From: Scolanthus callimorphus | Taxonomy: Eukaryota > Cnidaria > Anthozoa > Actiniaria > Edwardsiidae | Assembly (NCBI GenBank): GCA_033964015.1 | Contig: CM066912.1 | Coordinates: forward strand, 34,041,205-34,105,204 | Reading direction: 5' to 3' | DNA length: 64,000 bases | Shown: positions 36,166 to 47,079 of the stretch, in pieces | Numbering within the stretch: position 1 is the first letter of the stretch | How the letters are laid out: every line of letters starts with the position of its first letter | Translations under genes and position numbers: made by a program | The notes under the pieces: model-generated | Told to the model about the DNA's origin: nothing | What the model saw: only the letters and a program-made list of their open reading frames with translations | Database searches by the model: none

Positions 36166-37118
36166 AGGACGGTGCGTGGTCAACCTGTGACCTGTGACCA
36201 ATTATGGTGAACGTGCTATTATGTTCACATGCAAGAGATTGGAACTGAGCTGGATAAATAGCCGTTTCCCATGCGAATTGACTATTGGCTATGTCCTAGT
36301 CACAGAAAAGACGATAAGCTACTGCGAGTTTTCCTACCATGAGAAGTTTTCGGGTTTTGCGAACTAGTAGTATTTGCTTGGTCAACCCGACTTTCCCACT
36401 TCCGACAAGTTGTTTCTCGGCACCAGGAGGTGCTTGGTTGGGAGTGTCAACAAGGTCTCGAGCCGTCAGCTCATGGATTCTATTTAGATTCAATCTCGGG
36501 CGACAATGAGTTAGTTTCAAGGAAGATACACCAGAAGGTGCTGCACGGTGTTGTGGTCAACCTGTGGTCACCGGAAACCCAAGATCTAACTGGGCAAATG
36601 TGAATGACGCAGCACAGATATTACCTATCTCCTATACTACGTACTGAAATAATTGCTCTGGCGGGAAGGGCGCCACCAGAGTTATAAAGAACCCACATGC
36701 TATTCGGTGTTTCGGCGGGGCATGGTAAGATTCGACACATGGAAAGGAACTTTTGTGAGCTTTTAAATCCAGAATACAGCTGTTAGAATCCGGAATCTGG
36801 TCTATGGAATGCACAAATCCTTGAAAGCCGGATTCCAAGGGGGATAAAATCGGGAATCCAGGGCTGGAATCCGGAATCGGAATAGCTCTTGAAAGGGGCA
36901 ATAAGATCATCGCAATAATCCAGAGTATAATACCCCATAGGCCCTTGTTCAACATGTTTCATGTTGCAAAGAGCAACAAAATGGAACCATACCTATGGCC
37001 TAAATATTCAACACGCTGCTTTAAACGTGGGATCTTCCACGAGAGATCTTCTTGCAATATAGACACGTGTCCAAATCACCACGGACTCAAATGGCTACAA
37101 ATGGATTATGTTACTCAC
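36166..37118. other. Downstream of the GPCR: 3' UTR and intergenic
   Basis: No clear poly-A signal near the stop. Holds short GGAATCC-rich words at 36770-36890. No gene seen. Confidence 0.4.
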
Positions 37119-37286
37119 ATGGAAATTCATCAGAAATCCATGGGGAAAGCTTAATTTCCCATGGTAGAAGAATGGGAAGTGTTCGGATTTCCCATTGCTA
37201 TCCATGTGAATTTCGAGCACTTCCCATGTGTGTGCCTTGGGAAATTCAGCTTTTCCCGTGGATGGGTTTCTGCAGAAATTCACTGT
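37119..37286. mobile_element. Foldback element, ~165 bp
   Basis: The left part (GGAAATTCATCAGAAATCCA, GGGGAAAGCTTAATTTCCCA) pairs with the right part (TTGGGAAATTCAGCTTTTCC, CGTGGATGGGTTTCTGCAGA). Inner copies of TTTCCCAT and ACTTCCCATG suggest repeated palindromic blocks. Confidence 0.65.
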
Positions 37287-37689
37287 GATTGCTCTTGCAG
37301 AAATAATATATTAATCGCACTCCTCAGCTGTTGCGCGTGAGTGCTAAAACATTAGTTAGCGGCGGATCGGGGAGGTGTCGGGGAAAAGTTTAATGGAACT
37401 CCCCTTGAGCTTCAAAACAATGACGACTTTATTGTGATACTACGACCGCATGGTCGAGCTCTCCGTATCAGTCTTCTAAGGAGTTACAAAAAAAAAACGG
37501 AACCCTCCTCTGTAAAATCCTGTATCCGCCGCTGCAACAAGACTCTTGAGACCACAGTATACAACTATAAACAAGGCTGCTTGGGAATTAGTATTTGTTC
37601 GTCGGGCGTATTGTATTCCGCGCTTGAACGACTAAATCCAAAAACAACATTTATCGAATTAGGTTCACGTATACACCAATTTCAGAAAA

Positions 37690-37923
37690 GGTTGCAACTT
37701 CACAACTGCCTGTTGTAGCCCGCGGTGCATCATGGGAGAAACTAGGAAGAACGAGATTCTCGTGTTATCCAGTGCAAAATTTGTTGCGAGCGATGTAGTC
37801 TATTGTAGAATCATTTGGTATAAGCAGGATGATAAGTATGGTTATTTATCCATGATTTGGTAAACCTATTTCCTCCCATGATGCATCACGGGCTACAACG
37901 GACAGTTGTGATGTTGCAACCCA
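37690..37923. mobile_element. MITE, ~233 bp with ~50-bp inverted repeats
   Basis: The left end GGTTGCAACTTCACAACTGC, then TGTTGTAGCCCGCGGTGCAT, matches the reverse complement of the right end with few changes. CATCATGGGAG closes each arm. It directly adjoins the next foldback. Confidence 0.85.
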
Positions 37924-38319
37924 ACCTAGTCCCTAGCGTTCTGGGTGGGTTTCCTGTGGCTGGTAAGACATGTGTGACGTGACGTCACAGCAGACCGTGC
38001 GCCTAGTGAAATTTGCCAAATCCAAGATGGCGGATGCCACGCAAAACCTTTCACAAATAGCAAACAACAGCGAATGGAATACATTTAAAGATGCTTGTAT
38101 TGCTTTTAAGGATTAACTTGGTTCGCTTAGCTACAAAAATGTAAATTTTCTACGTGATTTTCGGAGTGGATTTTGAGGCAGGGTAGGTTTTCGCCAACTC
38201 AGGGTAGATTTTGGCGAATTTCACTAGGCGTTCAGCGGGTGAGCTCGGCCCAGTGCTCGCGCATCCTCACGGTTCATCTCCGAGCACAGGGAGCCCACCC
38301 AGAACGCCAGGTACTAGGT
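37924..38319. mobile_element. Nested foldback element, ~390 bp
   Basis: The outer arms CCTAGTCCCTAGCGTTCTGG... and ...CCAGAACGCCAGGTACTAGG pair. An inner pair CGCCTAGTGAAATTTGCCAA / TTGGCGAATTTCACTAGGCG sits at about 37999 and 38213. Contains CAAGATGGCGGATGCC. Confidence 0.75.
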
Positions 38320-39092
38320 GCATTGCTACAAACCTGGACACCTTCATCTTATAGTGTATTTGAAATGCAAATGGTTTCTCAGACATTAGGATAACCTTCC
38401 AAAAAATATAAAAATGCATACCCTGTAATCTTGGTTACAAATAATATCAGAAGCATCTAGGCTCTCTGGAGCAATAAAGTTGTAGTTCCAAAGTAAAACT
38501 CGCAAATGGGGAGAGGGGAAATGATATTTGGTGATCTATTTCTTTTATTTTTTTATTCGCTGCAGTTATTTGTCAAACCTTTTTTAGGTAAAACATTTGT
38601 TACCTTACCAAAGGTAGGATCAACTCTCCCTAAGTTTAGGCCTTCATTATGAAGATTCATCTTTCCCGGAATACGATAATATTCTAGCCGAAAGCTTACG
38701 TCTTTACTAAGCCTTTTCCAGTACAAAGTTTAATTCCAAATTTATTAGGCCTTCATATTTAAAGATCACATCCTCCAATTTTCATCGAAAATTGGGCTGT
38801 TGTCTTTGGCCACAAGGCCCGCTTGTGTACAAAATCTTGAGCTTATATCTTCATAAACAATGAAGTTTATAATAAAGCGTAGAAAGCTCATCTCCGCTCT
38901 CTCTCTCGCAGGTGTAGAAATATTTTGGGAGAAATTTCTGTCTGAAAAAAAAAATGACCCCGCCGACAGCTTTTGTTTCTCATTTGTTTCGGACATTCAT
39001 GTCAATTTAGTCGGATGGGCCACTTTTGAAATGCTACTCATGTGCATTAATCTATATATGAAAGCCTACCTACTCAGTGAGAGATTCAATAT
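38320..39092. other. Non-coding stretch
   Basis: Nothing recognised. Confidence 0.4.
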
Positions 39093-39315
39093 ACACCCTG
39101 GCATTCTCTTACCCAGAGCTCCCCGGCTCGTCTCCTCGCAGGGGAGGCTTTTTGATTCTTGCTGATTGGCTGGTTTTGAACGTTGGTGCATGCGCAGAAA
39201 GATCTTTCTCTCAACGGCTGTATCAAATCTCGCGCATGCGTCAATGGCTGTCACCAGCAGCCTCCCCCGCGAGGAGACGATCCGGGGAGCTCTGGGTAAG
39301 AGAATGACACCCTGG
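39093..39315. mobile_element. MULE-type MITE with 9-bp target duplication
   Basis: The element is 39102-39306 (205 bp), with inverted repeats of about 48 bp starting CATTCTCTTACCCAGAGCTC. It is flanked on both sides by ACACCCTGG (39093-39101 and 39307-39315), which is not part of the inverted repeat. A 9-bp duplication plus long inverted repeats is the hallmark of Mutator-like elements. No transposase. Confidence 0.85.
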
Positions 39316-39394
39316 CAACATAGTGGTAAAACAGTGCGCATGCGCCGCCGCATGAAAAGTAACACGCGCAGTTTAATAAAGAAATGCTTTGCAA

Positions 39395-39480
39395 ATCGAA
39401 AACTAATAATAAATAATAATAATAACAAATATTTATATAGCGCCTTTCTCCACAGATCCAAAGCGCTTTACAAAATTTAC
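39395..39480 (-). mobile_element. 3' tail of a SINE or L2-like LINE
   Basis: On the minus strand: GTAAAGCGCTTTGGATCTGT, then GGCGCTATATAAATATTT and (ATT)n ending at about 39405. This CGCTATATAAAT-plus-trinucleotide tail is a common 3' end of SINE/LINE elements in marine animals. The 5' boundary is unclear. Confidence 0.6.
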
Positions 39481-39656
39481 TTATTGTCACACGAAATTTC
39501 GGCACCTTCTGCCAAGTAGTTCTCGAGATATCGCCAAAACTATTTATGTCACGCAACAACAGTCACGTATTTTGAACTTGCCGTATTTCACTCGATTTGC
39601 ACCGTTCTTACCTTTTTGGCACGTCAGTATGTTATAAAAGTTCATATCTTACCATT

Positions 39657-41225
39657 CTGATACTATTCTTATAATTTGGATTGAAAATAGCGTCGTTTTG
39701 GAGACCCGATTAATTGGCATTATGGAGCCCCTCTGCTGGGGCTCCAACATGGCGGCTCCATACAATTACTGTACAAAATGGCGCACATTCACTTGCTAAT
39801 ATATCGCTCCAATCGGCCTAAAATTTACCCAGGAAACATAATTTTGTATATTCTTCATAATTCTATTAGACATTCAGTGTTTAGAAGTTAATTTAGAGAA
39901 ATAAATTTCGTCACGTGACAAGTGAAAACCAAGAATACTTTTGCCAGATAACACAGTTTAACTTGGTGTAAAATCCATACTTCATTTCATGATTGATTGC
40001 TTGATACGAGATTATACACAAAATATCCAGGGCATTGTTAGACATTTCTCGTAGCGTAAAGTTGACGGGTAAATCAAATAAAATGACTATGATGAAAATA
40101 AGTCCATTGTGTTTTGCATTATAATCAGTAGATATCTGTATCAAAAGTTAATATTAATTAGTTCAGCAGGTGCTGAACTAATTAATATTCTGATACTATT
40201 CTTATAATTTGGATTGAAAATAGCGTCGTTTTGGAGACCCGATTAATTGGTATTATGGAGCCCCTCTGCTGGGGCTCTAACATGGCGGCTCCATACAATT
40301 ACTGTACAAAATGGCGCACATTCACTTGCTAATATATCGCTCCAATCGGCCTAAAATTTACCCAGGAAACATAATTTTGTATATTCTTCATAATTCTATT
40401 AGACATTCAGTGTTTAGAAGTTAATTTAGAGAAATAAATTTCGTCACGTGACAAGTGAAAACCAAGAATACTTTTGCCAGATAACACAGTTTAACTTGGT
40501 GTAAAATCCATACTTCATTTCATGATTGATTGCTTGATACGAGATTATACACAAAATATCCAGGGCATTGTTAGACATTTCTCGTAGCGTAAAGTTGACG
40601 GGTAAATCAAATAAAATGACTATGATGAAAATAAGTCCATTGTGTTTTGCATTATAATCAGTAGATATCTGTATCAAAAGTTAATATTAATTAGTTCAGC
40701 AGGTGCTGAACTAATTAATATTCTGATACTATTCTTATAATTTGGATTGAAAATAGCGTCGTTTTGGAGACCCGATTAATTGGTATTATGGAGCCCCTCT
40801 GCTGGGGCTCTAACATGGCGGCTCCATACAATTACTGTACAAAATGGCGCACATTCACTTGCTAATATATCGCTCCAATCGGCCTAAAATTTACCCAGGA
40901 AACATAATTTTGTATATTCTTCATAATTCTATTAGACATTCAGTGTTTAGAAGTTAATTTAGAGAAATAAATTTCGTCACGTGACAAGTGAAACCAAGAA
41001 TACTTTTGCCAGATAACACAGTTTAACTTGGTGTAAAATCCATACTTCATTTCATGATTGATTGCTTGATACGAGATTATACACAAAATATCCAGGGCAT
41101 TGTTAGACATTTCTCGTAGCGTAAAGTTGACGGGTAAATCAAATAAAATGACTATGATGAAAATAAGTCCATTGTGTTTTGCATTATAATCAGTAGATAT
41201 CTGTATCAAAAGTTAATATAATTAG
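39657..41225. repeat. Tandem array of a 533-bp unit, ~2.95 copies
   Basis: Units begin CTGATACTATTCTTATAATT at 39657, 40190 and 40723. Identity is very high (CATTATGG/GTATTATGG, CTCCAACATGG/CTCTAACATGG and one A deletion near 40993). The joint carries a perfect small palindrome AGTTCAGCAGGTGCTGAACT flanked by TTAATATTAATT. A minus-strand open frame of 77-89 codons repeats in each unit but shows no family resemblance. Confidence 0.95.
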
Positions 41226-41235
41226 TTCAGCAGGT

Positions 41236-41352
41236 GCGGGTTGTTCAAAGGTGGATTAAATTTAAACCAGGGTTTAGTTCTGAACAAAACCATCGAGTCA
41301 CCATGGTAATTAATCCTGGATTAGTGCTAAACCACTTTCGAGCAACCGGACC
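41236..41352. mobile_element. MITE, ~117 bp
   Basis: The left end GCGGGTTGTTCAAAGGTGGA and the right end (reverse complement GTCCGGTTGCTCGAAAGTGG) form imperfect inverted repeats of about 35 bp. The element directly follows the last 533-bp unit and may have cut it short. Confidence 0.7.
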
Positions 41353-41685
41353 CTGGAGTCTTTATTAAAAGTTTATTCTACTGTTAATAATTCATTAGCC
41401 CTACTTGGGGGTTTACAGTGCATCCATGTAACCCCTATCCTGAGGTTCTAATTGGGGCGCACCCTCATGAATTAGTAATGAATTTTACAAGTTATTATCA
41501 TGAAACGAACAGCATGCCTTGGGGAACTATCGTTGGGATATTTCCCTACTAATAATACGATCTTTAAATGTTCAAGCAGCTGTCAGGCCCAATAACATAT
41601 TATGAAGTGCGCCATTGCTTTTAAAAAGTCGCTGCTTGTTCGCGCAGTTAACATTATAGCACTCACAAGCGGAGTGAAAGAGCCT

Positions 41686-41775
41686 GTGGGCCGCCATTTT
41701 GTCAGCCTAGCAACATACCGAGTCAGATAAAGCATCCATTTCCATCGGCTGATTTAGAGAATGTAAAGCATTTTT
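41686..41775. repeat. Dispersed repeat R1, copy 3
   Basis: GCCGCCATTTTGTCAGCCTA, CATCCATTTCCATCGGCTGA and TTTAGAGAATGTAAAGCA match the 19255 copy in the same order. Confidence 0.75.
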
Positions 41776-44330
41776 CTCGTTTGAATTCGGTAGCTCAAAT
41801 ATAAACCTTAGTTTGTAGACGGTTATTCGTAGATGGCTAATTGTAATATCTCATCAAAATAATAACAAAGGAGTGGCGGACTTAGGCTCATTAATATCCA
41901 GATGAAAGAGATAAAGCCTTCCACTCTTGATTTCCCCCATAACATATAAAATACCTTTTGAATCAAACTCTGTCCTTCGTATAAAGCATTTCAACTAAGT
42001 TTGTTTCATAATATACAAAGTAAAAATCGAATGGCAGGGAGTACAAGGCAAACTCAAAACCAAACTAGGCGAGACATATCTATGATTCGTTTGTGTCATG
42101 AAATGTTTTTACCTGGAAATCTGACGTATAAAAGACGATATTGTTCCTCTTTGCAAGGTCAAATGGACGTCAACTCTCCCGGTTTTGTCGGGAGTCTCCC
42201 GGTTTTTTACCTCATCTCCCTGTCTCCCGGTTTTTAAGTAAAATCTCCCTAATTTCTTTGAAAAAATCGCTGAAGGTTTTTCTTTAGACATATTTAGGTC
42301 TTTTCCTGTCTTAGAAGCGAAATATTTCGGTGTCTCAAGGTTTTTCGAGCGACAGGGTTGACGTCTCTGCAACTGGACAACCATTCACTATTTCCTTTTC
42401 TTTTAGAGTATTACATACATAATTTCCCTCCATACCTCGGAATTTTATGGATGAACCAAGCCACTTGTCTCTCTCGCTCCCTGCCGTTCTAGTACGTACA
42501 AATTTCGCCAGACTTTTTAAACGTTTTTCTATAGCTACTACGGCAGACTCGCACACATATCTCTCCCGACCTCTATGTAGCTGCTACGGCAGACTTAGCA
42601 TCTTCAAAATCGAGACTCCTGTGTACTGCCTAAAGGGTGTGGCGAGCAGCTTAAAGTTCGGATCCTTTTTATATTTTGGCCATATAATAATCCTTGATTC
42701 GTTTAGCCAGATTTCTAAAACAAAAGAATGTTTGAATACTCTCCTTAACAGTTTATCGCACTAAGGTAATTTGGTAATCAAAATCGCAGGCGCCTTCATG
42801 ATTCCGAAAGGTAGTTATCTACCGATATAGTACAAATTGCGTTATTACTTTTAAGCGGATATCGCGAGATCACAAATCTGAAAGTTGAACGTAATAAACT
42901 TCTAAGGGTTATCACCGCGACTAGAAATACTTAAAAAGGTATATTTTTAGTTAGGTAAGAATAAATTAAAGTTAAAAATAACCGAGTACATTAAAAAAAC
43001 ATGTATCATCCTTTTTAAGCGTAAGGGAACCGTCGCAGACAGGGGTTTTTATTTTTTGAAGCAATATTTGTAATCTATAGGCAAGCTCACGAAATGTGTT
43101 TGAATACACTCTTGTTTTGTGTAAGAACCACATTGATAAGTTGAGATTTGAAGCTAAGACTGCCAAAATTTTGCAAAAAATTAAGAACATAATAAGGGTA
43201 TATAAGCTACGGCTAAAGGTACCATGAGACAAGGTAGCTTGGTATAATCTTTGAGGGCAAAATATAAACACGAGTCAAGAACATCTACATTTGGCTACGG
43301 TTAATTCTACATGTAGTGTACTCTATTCAGATGAAACCTTTTACCTTTTCACAAGTTCTGCATTATTCACTCTATTTTTTAGGTTGTTATGGGGTTTGTA
43401 ATTTTTAAGGATGTTTTATGAATATTTCAGGCTCAATTTGCTAAAAAAAATAATTAAGAACATTCGGAATTTCCCAAGCCTAAAACAAAACGTGCTCATA
43501 AAAAGGAGTGTAACCCGACAAACTTACTACCCGTACTTCAAACCATGTGTGGGCAGGGTTTTGTATGTGTAATTATCGCTGGCTTCGTTTTACTGAAGGC
43601 CGCAAAGCCTAGTTCGCTTGTGGTTAACTGATAAATGAACTAAAAATACCCTAAACCTTTCCTTCGATGTTATGAGGGCGAGATAAGTGAATGGAGGTGT
43701 TATGGTATAATTTGCCGCAGATACAGCTTATATTTTAAGTAGACCACCATATTTGCACAGAAATCAGATAAGCATACAAATGTCCGAAATAAGCAAAATC
43801 GTTTATTAGCAGTTTTCTTTGACTCTGCAACTGAAGTAGAGAACTTAGAAAAGATGAGACAATTTTTAATTTCTTTTAACTTCCTTGACGTTTCTTTGCT
43901 GTCATAATCAATAAATTCTCGGCACTAGTTCTTCAAAACCAAACGCTTGACCATTAGTGAAGGATTTTCAATTGGGTGCTAATATGTGAAAGAGACCGGC
44001 TAGGACTTGAGATTCCGCAGTGCAAATAATATATTTGTAATAAAAATCTTGTTTATCTTTTAGCATTAGCAACTAGTCATTTCTCGAGTGCACTTCGCCG
44101 TTGATTAACAATTTCCCACTCCCTAATTTCTTTCAAAGAATGACTCTTCATTTTTAGGATATTTCCCTTGAAGAATTCTCCCTTAGCCATTTGTTACTTG
44201 AATGAACAGATTTTTAACAAAAGCTTCTAAAAAATGTACTGGGAAGAAAATGGCAAATATGTCGCTAATCTTTTGTAGAAATCTGCAAAGGTACCCTGCG
44301 AGCAGAGTTTCTCTCCGTCAGCCTTTTATA
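41776..44330. other. Non-coding stretch
   Basis: Four copies of CTCCCGGTTTT-like words lie at 42174-42240. Otherwise no gene or RNA recognised. Confidence 0.4.
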
Positions 44331-44476
44331 AGCAGCGGCGTAGCCAGGAATTTCTGAAGGGGGGGCCGGATAGTGAAAACATGGGACGAAAATGTTCAAA
44401 TTTTCTTCAGCAAATACAGTAAATGTATGGGAAAATCTCCCGAGAAAGGCCCCCCCCCCCTTGCCTACGCCCCTGA
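44331..44476. mobile_element. Short inverted-repeat element with G/C runs
   Basis: The left AGCGGCGTAGCCAGGAATTT and GGGGGGGCC pair with the right GGCCCCCCCCCC and TTGCCTACGCCCCTG. About 145 bp. MITE-like; non-coding. Confidence 0.65.
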
Positions 44477-44953
44477 TAAGCTAGTAAAGATGTCGCGTCT
44501 GGGATTTCGCGAGAAAATCAAAACCACGCGCGCGAAATGACCAGACACGCGAACAACTTTGCAAGATGATGAAAGACTGGCAGATAGAACCCTCTGGTCG
44601 CAGGTAGAGTTATTGAAAACATTATATAGATTGGGGACTTGAAACTTACCTTCTCAAAATGATGGTCAGCTACTTTGCTGTTCTGAGTATGAATGCGGAT
44701 AGCAGGATCACGTTTTGTTGTTGACTGTATAGAAAGAACACATTACATACCTTTTATACAGCCTCTGTTTTAATCACGCGATAATGTAAAACACCACATT
44801 AGCTCGCCAGCTGGCTAGCTTGTTAATTAGTGAAAGAAATCACTCCTCAAACTAATAAACTCACACTTATGAGCACTACTTGTTTCGTCACGTATTATCG
44901 AACCCTTTGTTGAGAAGACAACCTTCGTATTATGTGCTGTTCAAAAAAAACGT

Positions 44954-45438
44954 ACCGCTCCTATCGAGGAACCTGGAAATTCCACAGGGCCGCTTTGTTT
45001 GTCCCTGGAATTTCCACTGAGTATTCATTTGCAACTGTGGAATTTCCACAGGCCCACAAAACAATGAGAAATTTCCACAGGCCCACAAGACAATGAGAAA
45101 TTTCCACAGGCCCACAAGACAATGAGAAATTTCCACAGGCCCACAAGAGAATGAGAAATTTTCACAGGCCCACAAGACAATAAGGAATTTCCACAGGCCC
45201 ACAAGACAATGAGAAATTTCCACAGGCCCACAAGACAATGAGAAATTTCCACAGGGGTTGCTTCATATTTCCACAGGGGTATAGCAATTTTTGAAAATTT
45301 GAAATTTGGAGTTCCTCGATAGAGGGGTGGGGGTGGGGATTTCCACAGGGGTTGTACGGAAGTCTGGAATTTCCACAGGGGTATAGCAAGTTTTGAAAAT
45401 TTGAAATTTGGAATTCCTCGATAGGGGGGGGGGGGGGG
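44954..45438. mobile_element. Element holding a 29-bp minisatellite
   Basis: Ends carry an inverted CCTATCGAGGAA / TTCCTCGATAGG. Between them, about eight units of GGCCCACAAGACAATGAGAA plus ATTTCCACA run from 45040 to 45255 (29-bp period). Two longer related units (45250-45330 and 45350-45425, sharing GGGGTATAGCAA and TTTTGAAAATTTGAAATTTG) follow, and a 15-G run sits at 45424-45438. The period is not a multiple of three, so the frames that cross it are shadows. Confidence 0.75.
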
Positions 45439-45723
45439 ATTGAACAGCCCAATATTAGTGTCGGACACGCGAGATGTGTCGATCCGAGCGAGCGCTTGAA
45501 AATGTCTGCTGGACTTCGTACTGAATAAACTGATAAACTGAATAAGGAAGCAAAGCACAAACCGACCTACATTTTATGACAAAGAATAAGTGCTCTCGAG
45601 CGTTTTTCGCGCAGTTTTCCCGTATAAGAGTGCAACGTCCCATTGGAGCCTCACTTTTCCTGAGTAGGATTTCGCCCTCGGGCAAATTGTTGTAACATCG
45701 TTGTTAATTCAGGTTTATGGTCC

Positions 45724-46126
45724 GCTACTCTGTGATTATCTCCTTGTTTTTGTTCAGGATGTCTCTTAACATGCTTCTCATATGTTACCTTGTGCTTCAG
45801 AGACATCCCACATGTGTGGAATGCTCGGGAATGCTACTCTGTGATTATCTCCTTGTATGTTCATCATGTCTCTTTATATGCTTCTCATACGCTGCCTTGT
45901 GCTTCAAAGACATCCCGCATGTGTGGAATGCTACTCTGTGATTATCTCCTTGTTTTGTTCAGCATGTCTCTTTATATGCTTCTCATACGCTGCCTTGTGC
46001 TTCAAAGACATCCCGCATGTGTGGAATGCTACTCTGTGATTATCTCCTTGTTTTGTTCAGCATGTCTCTTTATATGCTTCTCATACGTTGCCTTGTGCTT
46101 CAGAGACATCCCACATGTGTCATATT
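45724..46126 (-). repeat. 98-bp tandem copies of the last half zinc finger
   Basis: Units start at 45724, 45833, 45930 and 46028 (spacing 109, 97, 98). On the minus strand each encodes TCGMSLKHKA..EKHIKRH followed by AEQNKEIITE and a stop codon, so the gene's final half-finger and its stop have been copied downstream. Only the 46028 unit is joined to the finger array; the rest lie beyond the first stop. Confidence 0.9.
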
Positions 46127-46333
46127 CAAAAAGTTTGTCATCAGAGTGTACTGACGCATGCGCACTGAGATGATGTCGTCGGTTAAAGCCTTTCCCGCAT
46201 TCTTTACACGAATAAGGTTTTTCTCCGCTATGTACCCGATAGTGATCCCTCAGAGAGGCTGCAATAAGAAAACTTCTGCAATCTGGGCATTGATGAGGTT
46301 TAACACCAGTGTGTCGTCTAAGTTGATGCATCC

Positions 46334-46463
46334 TTAAAGGCCCATCGCCAACCGGGAGCCTTTGCGCTCCGTTTTCTTTTGTTTTCAAATTGATCCATTG
46401 TTTTTCGGGTGCTTTGATTGGCTAAGAGTCCGCAAAGGCTCTCGGTTGGTGATGGGCCTTTAA
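46334..46463. mobile_element. TTAA-type MITE, copy 3, inside a zinc finger
   Basis: TTAA at 46334-46337 and again at 46460-46463. Arms of about 33 bp (AAGGCCCATCGCCAACCGGG and complement). Removing 126 bp (one TTAA plus the element) restores a continuous finger. Length is a multiple of three, but the insert has a TAG in the gene's frame. This is the best-preserved of the three copies and gives the true ends of the family. Confidence 0.93.
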
Positions 46464-47079
46464 GGAAGATTGCGTCTTGAAAAACTCCCCACATTCTGGG
46501 CATTCCCAATGTTTCACATTAACATGGGTTTTTATATGCGCGGAAAGTCCGCTAGCACTTGCGAACCTCTTAAAACACTCCGGGCATTTGTATGGTTTTG
46601 AAATAGAGATTCAAATGCTGTTTTAGGTGGTGCGCGTGTTTAAAAGATCACGGACCCTTTTCGCATTGAAAAGGTCTTTCATTGGAATGTGTTTTAAATG
46701 ATACGACAAGTTATGGAAATAGTTAAAGCCTTTGCCACACTGTAAGCACTCGTATGGGAGTTTGACGCCAGTGTGGATACGAAGATGGCGCTTTAGCCAT
46801 CTTGATGCACGAAACATTTCCCGCAATGTTCACAAGAGAGTACTGCCCTGTTCGAATGCATTTTCAAATTGTTTCTTAAGTTCCGCTTGGAAGTCATCCC
46901 TTTTCCACAAATATTACAAACAAATGGTGCTTTAGTTTATGCACGGTTAGCTCCCCTTTTTGGACAAACGCTTTTCCGCATTCAAGGCACTCGAATCTCT
47001 TGTCACTCTCATGTCTTCGAATATGCATCGACAACACGCCTGATTGCGCGAAGTGCTTGGCACAATATGCACATTTATA

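Noticed and set aside
39911..41209. Repeated 77-89-codon frame in each 533-bp unit
   Set aside because: Conserved only because the units are nearly identical; no recognisable domain and no change pattern to test.
42154..42380. Inverted-repeat element around CTCCCGGTTTT words
   Set aside because: Only GACGTCAAC tips match; the rest is a loose direct repeat.
45025..45558. 177-codon minus-strand frame with repeated CGPVEIS words
   Set aside because: Product of the 29-bp repeat inside a non-coding element; overlapping frames give equivalent peptides.
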